NCBI RefSeq assembly: GCF_014650875.1 | Contig: NZ_BMVU01000028.1 | Coordinates: 1 to 64,000 of the forward strand | From: Streptomyces minutiscleroticus | Lineage (GTDB): Bacteria > Actinomycetota > Actinomycetes > Streptomycetales > Streptomycetaceae | DNA length: 64,000 bases | Direction: 5' to 3' | Translations under genes and position numbers: made by a program | Shown: positions 41,377-48,564 of the stretch, one piece after another | Layout of the letters: each line of letters opens with the position of its first letter | Numbering within the stretch: the first letter of the stretch is position 1 | The notes under the pieces: model-generated | Told to the model about the DNA's origin: nothing | Seen by the model: only the letters and a program-made list of their open reading frames with translations | The model's database searches: none

Positions 41377-41967
41377 TCAGGCCGCGCGGGCGAGCAGGTG
41401 CCGGACGAGAGAGATCAGCGCCTGCGCGGAGGAGGCCCGGTCGCGGGCGTCGCAGTACACGACGGGGGTGTCCGGGAGCAGGTCGAGCGCCTCACGGATC
41501 TCCGCCTCCTCGTACGCGTGCGTCGTGTCGAAGGTGTTGACGGCGATGGCGTACTCCAGGCCGTACCGCTCGACCAGGTCGATGACCGGGAAGGTCTCCG
41601 CCAGCCGGGAGGGGTCCACCAGGAGCAGGGCGCCGAGCGCGCCGCGCGCCATGTCCTCCCACAGCTGCATGAAGCGCTGCTGGCCCGGCGTGCCGAACAG
41701 GTACAGCACCAGTTCGTCGCTGAGCGTCAGACGGCCGAAGTCCAGGGCGACCGTGGTCGTCACCTTGTCCGGTACGCCCTGGAGGTCGTCCACGAGCGCG
41801 GACGCCTGCGTCATCTTCTCCTCGGTGCGCAGCGGTCTGATCTCCGACAGCGAACCGATGAGCGTGGTCTTGCCCACGGCGAAGTGCCCTACGACGAGGA
41901 TCTTCGCGGTCGTGGTGACCGCGTCGGAGACGTAGATGCTCTCAGCCGTAGAGGGATTCGAGTCCAT
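41377..41967 (-). CDS. cvnD: Conservon GTP-binding protein (CvnD)
   Basis: 196 aa small Ras-like GTPase of the MglA/CvnD type: P-loop GHFAVGKTTLIGS (residues 27-39), switch II FGTPGQQRFMQLWEDM (Thr-Pro-Gly in place of DTAGQ), and NTFDTTHAYEE in the NKxD position. It should cycle GTP/GDP at the membrane under control of CvnA-C, like a G-protein switch. Its start overlaps cvnC by 26 bp, showing tight coupling. Confidence 0.94.
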   Translation of the reverse strand: MDSNPSTAESIYVSDAVTTTAKILVVGHFAVGKTTLIGSLSEIRPLRTEEKMTQASALVDDLQGVPDKVTTTVALDFGRLTLSDELVLYLFGTPGQQRFMQLWEDMARGALGALLLVDPSRLAETFPVIDLVERYGLEYAIAVNTFDTTHAYEEAEIREALDLLPDTPVVYCDARDRASSAQALISLVRHLLARAA

Positions 41968-42313
41968 GGAGCACCCTTTCGATGATGCCTCGGTCGACGG
42001 ACTGGGCGCGCGGAGGCGCTGCGCGGCGCAGCAGGAGCCCCTGCTCGAATAAATCGGTCAGCAGCAGCCGGGCGACGCCCACCGGGAGTTCCAGGTGGGC
42101 GGCGACCTCCGCGACGGCGAGATAGCCGCCCGAGAGCAGGTCCCAGATGGCCCGCACCTCGGGGCTCGCCCCCAGGGGCAGCTCCTTGTCCGGTCCCACC
42201 GTCACCAGGGTGTGCAGGGACAGCTCGTCGGAGGACGGCAGGCGCCGGCCGCCGGTGATGACGTAGGCGCGGACGAAGTCGCCGGCGACCGGCTCTTCCT
42301 CTCCCGCCGTCAT
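41942..42313 (-). CDS. cvnC: Conservon DUF742 protein (CvnC)
   Basis: 123 aa; DUF742 with a winged-helix-like core (FVRAYVITGGRRLPSS, EVRAIWDLLSGGYLAVAEVAAHLELPVGVARLLL, LFEQGLLLRR; segments quoted separately). In the conservon it links the sensor complex to the GTPase. The ATG overlaps the stop of cvnB by 4 bp. The far longer open frame upstream is a shadow of cvnB. Confidence 0.93.
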   Translation of the reverse strand: MTAGEEEPVAGDFVRAYVITGGRRLPSSDELSLHTLVTVGPDKELPLGASPEVRAIWDLLSGGYLAVAEVAAHLELPVGVARLLLTDLFEQGLLLRRAAPPRAQSVDRGIIERVLHGLESLYG

Positions 42314-42711
42314 ACGTCGACCCCGCTGTTCTGGCGCGGCGGTGTCGTCATCGCCTTGCCCAGCGCGTTCACCTGCTGGTGCATCCGGAAGGACATGGCC
42401 TCCATGTCCACGTCCAGCGCCGCCGAGACGGCGAGGTAGGCACCGCTGCCCGCGGCGATCAGGAAGATCCAGCCGCCGTCGTACTCGATCAGCGTCTGCT
42501 TCCACACGCCCTTGCCCGCACCGACGAAGGGGGCGACGGCCCGGCTCAGCGACTGCATGGAACTCATCGCCGCGGCGTTGGTCTCCGCCTCGTCACGCGG
42601 AATGTCGGTGGACCGCTCCAGCAGCAGGCCATCGGCCGAGACGAGAATGGCGTGGCGCGCGCCGCGCACCTGCAGCACGTCGTTCAGCACCCACGACAGA
42701 TCGGCATTCAC
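42310..42711 (-). CDS. cvnB: Conservon roadblock/LC7 protein (CvnB)
   Basis: 133 aa, Roadblock/LC7 domain: SWVLNDVLQVRGARHAILVSADGLLL, then AAAMSSMQSLSRAV and GAYLAVSAALDVDME. MglB-like roadblock proteins act as GAPs or regulators of their cognate small GTPase. Four-base overlaps with cvnA and cvnC on either side. Confidence 0.95.
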   Translation of the reverse strand: MNADLSWVLNDVLQVRGARHAILVSADGLLLERSTDIPRDEAETNAAAMSSMQSLSRAVAPFVGAGKGVWKQTLIEYDGGWIFLIAAGSGAYLAVSAALDVDMEAMSFRMHQQVNALGKAMTTPPRQNSGVDV

Positions 42712-43928
42712 TGGTTCTCAGGTCCTTCCGTGGTGGTCGTGTCCCGCCCGAGCTGCGTCCCCCGCTGGAACGCGCCGATGCGCGAGGCCGTCAGCTCGCT
42801 GTTGCTCTCCGGCTCCGGCTGCGGCTCCGGCGGCGACGGAACCACCGCCACCGGACCGACGCGCCGGCGCTTGGGCAGACCGCCCGTCGTGGTGCCGAGC
42901 GAGCGGTCGACGCCGCGCTCGGCACCGCTCTGGCCGCCCGCCACCGGCGTCAGGCGCTGCGGCGGGGCGGTCCTCTCCTGCTGGTACGGCTCCTGCGCGG
43001 GCTCGGGCGCGGGCTGCGGAACGTCGGTCGTCAGAAGGTCCTCCGGCAGCAGAATGACCGCACGCACGCCACCGTACGGAGAGACGGAATCGACAGAGAC
43101 CTTGAAGCCGTAGCGGGCGGCGAGCATCCCGGCGACCGCGAAACCGAACTTCGGCGGGTTGCCGAGGGCGGTGATGGCGATCGGCGCGGCCGGGGAGAGC
43201 AGCTCCGCGGCGCGGTCCTTCTCCTCCTGGCTCATGCCGAGGCCGGCGTCGTCGACGATCAGGCAGATCCCGGTCGGCACGGACTGGATGTTGATCTCGA
43301 CGGGCGTGCCCGGGGCGCTGTAGTTGGTGGCGTTGGCCAGCAGCTCGGCGAGGACCACCGCGACCGGTTCGACCGCCTTGCTGGCGACCGCGACGTTCAC
43401 CTGGTTGTGGATGTTGACGCGGTCGAAGTGCTTGATGCGGCCCTTGGCGCTGCGCGCCACGTCGTACACGGACGCGACGGCCTCGCGGCGGCCGAGCCAG
43501 CCGCCGCAGAGCACCGCGATGCCCTGGGCGCGCCGGCCGAACTGGCTGTTGGTGTGGTCCACCATCATCAGGTCGGCGAGGACCTGCTCGTCGTCGCCGT
43601 ACCGCTTCTGCGCCTTCTCGATGATGAGCTGCTGCTCGTCGGCGAGGAGCTGCAGCGTGCGCATCGCGGACTTGAGAACGGCCTTGGTGTCTTCCTCCGC
43701 ATCCTTGCGCACCGCCGCCAGTTCGTTGGCGTGCTGGTTGCGCTGCGCTGTGTTCTCCATGTGCAGCCGGTGCTGGTCGGCCTGCGCGGCGGTCAGGTCG
43801 CTCTGCAGGTCGCCGTTGCGCCTGCGGAGGGCCATGTTGGTTCTCCGCGCTCGGAGCACTGCGGCGACCGCAGCGACCAGGACCACGAGCAGGATCCACA
43901 ACAACGGATCCTGGATCAATGACGTCAT
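42708..43928 (-). CDS. cvnA: Conservon sensor-like membrane ATPase (CvnA)
   Basis: 406 aa from the ATG at 43928. One N-terminal transmembrane helix (about 9-26, LLWILLVVLVAAVAAVL), a coiled coil (about 30-120), and an HATPase domain (about 150-310): ELLANATNYSAPGTPVEI is the N box and VDDAGLGM the G1 box. There is no HisKA His-phosphorylation motif, as usual in CvnA. The C-terminal 90 residues are Pro/Glu/Arg-rich. It heads the operon cvnABCDE-P450-crotonase and should sense an unknown signal at the membrane. An earlier ATG at 44039 is possible but less family-like. Confidence 0.93.
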   Translation of the reverse strand: MTSLIQDPLLWILLVVLVAAVAAVLRARRTNMALRRRNGDLQSDLTAAQADQHRLHMENTAQRNQHANELAAVRKDAEEDTKAVLKSAMRTLQLLADEQQLIIEKAQKRYGDDEQVLADLMMVDHTNSQFGRRAQGIAVLCGGWLGRREAVASVYDVARSAKGRIKHFDRVNIHNQVNVAVASKAVEPVAVVLAELLANATNYSAPGTPVEINIQSVPTGICLIVDDAGLGMSQEEKDRAAELLSPAAPIAITALGNPPKFGFAVAGMLAARYGFKVSVDSVSPYGGVRAVILLPEDLLTTDVPQPAPEPAQEPYQQERTAPPQRLTPVAGGQSGAERGVDRSLGTTTGGLPKRRRVGPVAVVPSPPEPQPEPESNSELTASRIGAFQRGTQLGRDTTTTEGPENQ

Positions 43929-44247
43929 CAGACTCTCTTCAAGTCGCCTCGCGGCAGCAGTGGTTACCGCCCGCTCCGCCTCGGCCGAGAGCTCATAGCC
44001 CCGTCCGGCCGCGCACGTCACCGACGGACCACCAGCCACTCCCCCGCGGTGGGGGCCCTAGAGACTGTTTCCCCGTACGCGTGCGTGACGCGCCATCAGC
44101 CCACTGTAAGTACGGTGATCTTAGCAGGGCAGCTGTGCCGAACACCGTGCCCCGGCTCCCCAGTTGGAACCTTCACCAAGACTTCGCGAGCGCGTCGGAG
44201 ATCTTATGACATACCTGCTCAGGACGGGGTTACCGAGAGTGAACCCG

Positions 44248-44272
44248 GTTGTGACCCGGTCGCGATCACAAC
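44248..44272. promoter_or_regulatory. Inverted repeat GTTGTGA-N11-TCACAAC upstream of cvnA
   Basis: Perfect 7-bp arms, 320 bp upstream of cvnA. The TGTGA/TCACA half-sites are like those of CRP-type proteins, but the spacer is 11 bp instead of 6. Confidence 0.5.
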
Positions 44273-44304
44273 GTTATCCGGGCCCCGTCCGCGGGTCACT
44301 GCGT

Positions 44305-44317
44305 CACACTATGTGTG
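44305..44317. promoter_or_regulatory. Short palindrome CACACTATGTGTG
   Basis: 5-bp arms around TAT, 33 bp from the previous inverted repeat, in the same upstream region. Confidence 0.35.
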
Positions 44318-44430
44318 GTTCGCACCGCTTGCCGCCCCCGTGAGGCCCGCGTACGGCACGGCTCCCGGGTGACGGGCCCGGAAACACCGTCCCGCGCCCG
44401 GCGGACCGGTCGGACCGAGGAGGACACCGG

Positions 44431-45339
44431 TCAGGCCGAGGAGGACACGGCCTCGCGACGGGCGTGGGCCGCCCAGTCCAGGATCCGCACCGCGGCCCCG
44501 GCGGCCTCCCGGTCCCGGCAGTCCGCGCGGTGCCTGCGGACGATGCCCTCCAGGTCCAGGTGGGCGCCGAAGGCGGGGATCGCGGTCAGGCGGCGGGCGT
44601 GGGCCCACAGCCGCGGGTGGCCGGCGATCCGGTGCACGGCGGCGGCGTCCAGGTGCAGCCGGTGCACGGTGTCCAGCCGCACCAGGCTCACCCACGCCTG
44701 CACGTCGGCGGCGGTCAGGGCCTCGCCCGCGAGCCACTCGCTCCCGGCGAGGCGCGCCTCCAGCGCGTCCAGCGCGCCGAACAGGGTGGCGAGGGCCTCC
44801 TCGCGCTCCTCGGCACCGGCCCCGGCCCGGCCCGCCCGCCGGGCGGCCCCGTCGACACCCCGCTCGCACAGCAGCGCCACGGCCTCGATCTCCGCCTCGG
44901 CGGCACGCGGGTACAGGTCGGGGCGGCCGGGCCGCTCGCAGCCGAAGCGCCGGGCCAGGTCGTGCAGGATGTCGGGGGTGTGGGTGCTGACGACGCGTCC
45001 GGTCCAGCCGTCGCCGAGCACCGGCGCCGCGGCCGGGCCCGAGTAGCGGTGCGCGCCGGCCTCGTACAGCGGGACCAGCGCGGAGTGGCCGCCGCCGGGC
45101 GCGTCGGGCACGGCGGGCAGCAGGGTGACCGGGACGGCGTCGGCGAGGCCGAGCAGACCGTGCGTGACGGCGATCCGCAGACAGTCCGGACAGGACAGGC
45201 ACAGGTGGAGCCGGTAGCGGCGCGGCACGGCGTAGTGGCCGCTGCGCGCGTCGCCGCCGATGCGGCCGCGGAAGGGCGACGGGGACGACGGGGACGACGG
45301 GGACGGGGCCGGAGCCGCGATCGGGGGCACGACGGACAT
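44431..45339 (-). CDS. Glutathione S-transferase-like / glutathionyl-hydroquinone reductase family protein
   Basis: 302 aa from the ATG at 45339 (GGAG upstream). The N-terminal thioredoxin-like half begins LHLCLSCPDCLRIAVTHGLLGL, where SCPDC sits at the position of the CPW catalytic Cys of Xi-class glutathionyl-hydroquinone reductases. The C-terminal all-helical GST domain is clear (LDALEARLAGSEWLAGEALTAADV, VHRIAGHPRLWAHARRLTAIPAF). Streptomyces makes mycothiol, not glutathione, so the true thiol cofactor is uncertain. The first 60 residues are Pro/Ser-rich. Confidence 0.82.
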   Translation of the reverse strand: MSVVPPIAAPAPSPSSPSSPSPFRGRIGGDARSGHYAVPRRYRLHLCLSCPDCLRIAVTHGLLGLADAVPVTLLPAVPDAPGGGHSALVPLYEAGAHRYSGPAAAPVLGDGWTGRVVSTHTPDILHDLARRFGCERPGRPDLYPRAAEAEIEAVALLCERGVDGAARRAGRAGAGAEEREEALATLFGALDALEARLAGSEWLAGEALTAADVQAWVSLVRLDTVHRLHLDAAAVHRIAGHPRLWAHARRLTAIPAFGAHLDLEGIVRRHRADCRDREAAGAAVRILDWAAHARREAVSSSA

Positions 45340-45761
45340 GGAGGTCTCCGGGGGGTCGAGGGGGCCGGCGGTGCGGACGTACGACACGGGGCGGGCGGGG
45401 GCGGCGGCGTCGGCGCGCACCCGCGTCACGCGGTGGAGGGGAGGTCGTGCCGGCGGGACCGGCCGGGCCGGGGCCGCCCGGCTCCTGGACGGGCGGAAGG
45501 CCCCTGGGAGGGCGGAAGGTCCCTAGGCGGACGGGGCACTCGCCGCGCTGCAGACGCGCAGGAGGTCGATGTGACGGCGGGAGGTCAGCAGGGGGGAGCG
45601 CCGACGCGTACGTCCCGTACGCCCGACGGCCGGCTCCGTGCGCCCCATGCTTTTCCTACCTGTTCACTGGGGAATCTGTTCAGGAGTGTCGGACGGCGTA
45701 CGTGCGGCGTCAAGGGGGTGTCCGCACAGTGGCGAGCCGTCTCACGTCGTGGATGCCGCCG
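45340..45761. other. Upstream region of the GST-like gene
   Basis: 422 bp. Contains a 19-bp unit in tandem (45491-45509 and 45510-45528, GGGCGGAAGG...CC) and a direct repeat CTGTTCA at 45660-45666 and 45676-45682 in an AT-richer stretch that is the probable promoter. No ORF is supported. Confidence 0.5.
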
Positions 45762-46643
45762 TCAGGCCGCGCGGGCCGCCCCGCGGGCCGCGAGCAGGGC
45801 GCGCACGGCCTCGACCATGGCGCCGTTGACCGAGGGGTCGGAGCCCTTGCGGGCCAGGACGCTGAGCCCCACCGGCGGCACCGCCGGGAGGTCGCGGCAC
45901 GGGACGAGCCCGTCGGGGTGGGCGCCGGCGGGGACGGCGAGGAGCGCGGCGCCCAGACCCGCCCGGGCCGCGTCCAGGACGCCCGCGAGGTAGCCGGACT
46001 CGGCGACCACGGTGGCCGGGACGTGCTGGGCGGCCAGCGCGGTCAGGGCCCGCCGCCGGACCACGCACGGGGCGCTGATCGCCACCAGCGGCAGCGGGGC
46101 GGGCGCGGCGGGCGGGCGCCAGCCGGGTGCGGCGTACCAGGCCAGCGGCAGGTCGCCGACGGGCCTGCCGGCGGCGGTGACCGCGTCGGTGACGTAGACG
46201 GCGAGGTCGAGTTCGCCGCGGGCGACCGCCTCGGCCAGCCGCGCCGAGCGGTCGATGCGCACCCGCACCTCCGCCTCCGGCCGCACCTCCCGCACGGCCT
46301 CCGTCAGCAGCGGCAGGATGCGGTCGGCGCCGTGCTCGGTGGCGCCGACGGCGACGGTGGCCGGCCGCGGCCCGTTCTCGCCCAGGAGCCGGCTGACGGC
46401 GCCGTCGTGCGCGCCCACGATGAGCCGGGCCTCGTCCAGCAGTTGGGCGCCGTGCGCGGTGAACCTGGTCCTGCGGCCGTCGCGTTCGACGACGGGGAGG
46501 CCGAGGGACCTCTCCAGCCGCCTGATGTGCTGGCTGACGGCGGACTGGCTCAGCGCGAGCGCGCCGGCGGCCCGGTGGAACCCGCCGTAGTCGGCGACGG
46601 CGATGAGACTGCGCAGGGCCACGATGTCCAAGACCGGTCGCAT
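45762..46643 (-). CDS. LysR-family transcriptional regulator
   Basis: 293 aa. The HTH at about 5-62 (LRSLIAVADYGGFHRAAGALALSQSAVSQHIRRLE, standard LysR) is followed by a substrate-binding domain (about 90-290; VAVGATEHGADRILPLLTE, ARAGLGAALLAVPAGA). It is divergent from the leader-like ORF and hydrolase beginning at 46740, with an AT-rich interval holding several ATCGAT/GATCGAT elements (46659-46690) that could be its binding sites. The target is likely the hydrolase. Confidence 0.9.
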   Translation of the reverse strand: MRPVLDIVALRSLIAVADYGGFHRAAGALALSQSAVSQHIRRLERSLGLPVVERDGRRTRFTAHGAQLLDEARLIVGAHDGAVSRLLGENGPRPATVAVGATEHGADRILPLLTEAVREVRPEAEVRVRIDRSARLAEAVARGELDLAVYVTDAVTAAGRPVGDLPLAWYAAPGWRPPAAPAPLPLVAISAPCVVRRRALTALAAQHVPATVVAESGYLAGVLDAARAGLGAALLAVPAGAHPDGLVPCRDLPAVPPVGLSVLARKGSDPSVNGAMVEAVRALLAARGAARAA

Positions 46644-46739
46644 CACCGCAGGCTAGCATCGATTGATTGCGTATCGTGATCGATTTTGATGGCGAATCGT
46701 GGTTGGACGGCACGCTCGCCCCTGCTCCATGCTGAGCAC

Positions 46740-46889
46740 ATGCCGCGTACAGCCGTTGCGACGGCCCCTGTGCCGCGCCCCCGCCGCACGGCGACCGGGG
46801 CGCCCGCGGCGCGCCGCGGCCCGGGCCTCCGGCTGACGCGGCGGCGCGTGGTCGACTTCGGCCGCACCGGCGCCGGCCGCTGTCGCTGA
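46740..46889 (+). CDS. Candidate leader peptide ending ...RVVDFGRTGAGRCR
   Basis: A 49-codon ORF between the LysR gene and the hydrolase. Its end, LTRRRVVDFGRTGAGRCR-stop, matches the pattern of short actinobacterial leader peptides (a basic stretch, V/I-D-hydrophobic, R, then CR at the stop), a class usually found upstream of sulfur-metabolism genes and thought to act by cysteine-responsive attenuation. It ends 171 bp before the hydrolase start. The ribosome site is weak and a later start is possible. The call rests on the C-terminal signature. Confidence 0.5.
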   Translation: MPRTAVATAPVPRPRRTATGAPAARRGPGLRLTRRRVVDFGRTGAGRCR

Positions 46890-47060
46890 CCCCTCCGCGC
46901 CCGCCCCGGACCACAGCACATCCGGCGCCCGACGGCTCGTGGCCGCACGGCCGTCGCCGCCCCGGACCACCGTGTGCACGGTGGCCCTCCGCCCTTCCCA
47001 GCCGCGTGGCCGCGCCCGCCCCCGTGCGAGTGCGGCCGCTGCCGACGAATCGAGTCGTTC
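46890..47060. other. Leader region of the hydrolase
   Basis: 171 bp between the leader-like ORF and the hydrolase. If the ORF is a leader peptide, the attenuator would lie here. GC-rich, with no single dominant hairpin seen. Confidence 0.35.
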
Positions 47061-47819
47061 ATGACCTCTCCGCAGCCCGACGTCCACTCCTGGGACGAAG
47101 CGACGGGGGTGTCGCCGCGCGGCACCCTGATCGTCCTGCCCGGCCGCGGCGAACACGGCGGCCTGTACGAGCGGTTCGGCCTGCGGATGGCCTTCGACGG
47201 CTACCGGGTGCGGGCCCTCGGCGACGCCTCCCTCGACCCGGCGGGCGTCACCGACGCCGCGGCCAAGCTGCTGCGCGACGAGACCCTGCCGGGGCCGCGC
47301 GTGCTGGTCGGCGCGGACACCGGCGCCGCGTACGCGGCGGAGCTGGCCGCGCACGACGCCCCCGGCCTGGACGGGCTGGTCCTCGCCGGGCTGCCCACCG
47401 GCCCGTACCCCGCCGACGCCGCCGGGGAGTGGCGGGCGCACGGAGTCCCGGACTGGGAGGGCGAGTTGGAGCGGCGCACCGCGTGTTCCGCGCACCGGGA
47501 CCGGCTGACCGCCGACCCGGTGTTCCGCCGGGGCGCCCTGGCGGGCGTGCTGCCGTACGAGTCGCCCGCCCTGGACCGCGTCTCGCTGCCGGTCCTCGGG
47601 CTGCACGGGGCCGACGACACCGTCAGCCCGCTGCCCGAGGTGCGCCGCGTCTACAGCGCGCTGTGCGGCGCCGAACTGGTGAGTCTGGCCGGGACCCGGC
47701 ACGACGTGCTCAACGACGTCACGCACCGCACCGCCGCCGCGACGGTCGTCCTCTTCCTGGAGCGGCTGCGGCTCTCCCCCGACCTGCCGCCCGTCGCCGT
47801 CCCGCTGGACGTCGCCTGA
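47061..47819 (+). CDS. Alpha/beta hydrolase-fold protein with Asp at the nucleophile position
   Basis: 252 aa. The fold is clear: LIVLPGRGEHGGLYERF at the oxyanion region, GLHGADDTVSPLPEV for the acid and GTRHDVLNDVTHR for the His. The nucleophile elbow, normally GxSxG, reads VGADTGAAYAAE: Asp replaces Ser. Asp nucleophiles occur in haloalkane dehalogenases and epoxide hydrolases, but the surrounding sequence is closer to monoacylglycerol-lipase or thioesterase-like proteins. It could be a C-X bond hydrolase or catalytically changed. It is divergent from LysR and preceded by a leader-like ORF. Confidence 0.85.
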   Translation: MTSPQPDVHSWDEATGVSPRGTLIVLPGRGEHGGLYERFGLRMAFDGYRVRALGDASLDPAGVTDAAAKLLRDETLPGPRVLVGADTGAAYAAELAAHDAPGLDGLVLAGLPTGPYPADAAGEWRAHGVPDWEGELERRTACSAHRDRLTADPVFRRGALAGVLPYESPALDRVSLPVLGLHGADDTVSPLPEVRRVYSALCGAELVSLAGTRHDVLNDVTHRTAAATVVLFLERLRLSPDLPPVAVPLDVA

Positions 47820-47940
47820 CGAGCGCGCGGCGCGTGCGCGGAGCGGCCCGTCCGGCGAAGCCCGCGCCCGGTCCCACACCGCGGGATCCAGGGGGCCCGG
47901 GCGCCCCGGAGGACACTCCGGTGAACCACGTACGAGGCGC

Positions 47941-47968
47941 CGCGGCCGGCCTCGGGGAGCCGGCCGCG
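47941..47968. terminator. 10-bp hairpin downstream of the hydrolase
   Basis: CGCGGCCGGC and GCCGGCCGCG form a perfect stem with an 8-nt loop, 121 bp after the hydrolase stop. Confidence 0.55.
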
Positions 47969-48112
47969 ACACACCACCCGGGCACGACCGGAGGAACCGC
48001 GCCCGCACCTCCCGACTGCCCGGGCCCCCCGGCCGCACACTGGCCCGTCCGGGTGATCGTTCCATGACCCGCCCATCCGCGTTCCGAAGGACCGGACGCG
48101 CTCCGCGGTCGC

Positions 48113-48202
48113 GTGGTCCGCAGTCGTGTGGTTCGAAACCATGTGGTCCGCGGTCGCGTGGTCCGCGGTCGTGTGGTCCGCGGTCGTGTGGTCCGCGGTC
48201 CG
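48113..48202 (+). repeat. Six tandem copies of a 15-bp unit (GTGGTCCGCGGTCGT)
   Basis: Units start at 48113, 48128, 48143, 48158, 48173 and 48188. Unit 2 is diverged (GTGGTTCGAAACCAT); the others differ at 1-3 positions. Intergenic. Confidence 0.9.
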
Positions 48203-48564
48203 GGCGCGGCCTTGCGGGGCTCGGGGCTCCGGTTGCGCGGCCCGCCGCAAGGCGGCACCGTACGCCCGCCGCGCTTCACGGGGAGTGGCACACGGGCCGC
48301 TTCTCGTCATCCGGTGCGAGAACACACAGGTCAACCCGGTTCTCACAGCGCCGCATCCGCACCGCGGCACCTCTCGCCGTTTGAGGGCAGCAGCAGGGGT
48401 ACTTCGGGACAGAGTCGGGCAAAAATCCCGAAACAGGACGAGGTGTACGCGTCACCCCGGTCCTCGGGAGCGGCCCGGCCGGCCGGACGACGTCCGCCGA
48501 GGTATTCGCCGCTCCGCGCCGCCGAGGCGCCACAGCTTCCGGACCCCCGGGAAGGACGGTTCCC

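Larger units (their letters stand above)
43929..44430. other. Promoter region of the conservon operon
   Basis: 502 bp, noticeably less GC-rich than the surroundings. On the minus strand, TAAGAT-like -10 candidates occur near 44120 and 44205. Two palindromes are listed separately. Confidence 0.5.
47820..48564. other. 745-bp gene-free stretch upstream of treT
   Basis: Holds a hairpin at 47941, a 15-bp tandem array at 48113-48202 and the treT promoter. The stretch 48280-48440 is less GC-rich (TTCTCGTCATCC, AAAATCCCG) and probably contains the promoter. Long open frames here are repeat artefacts. Confidence 0.5.

Noticed and set aside
48113..48202. CRISPR array
   Set aside because: The units are 15 bp in direct tandem with no spacers, and no cas genes are present.
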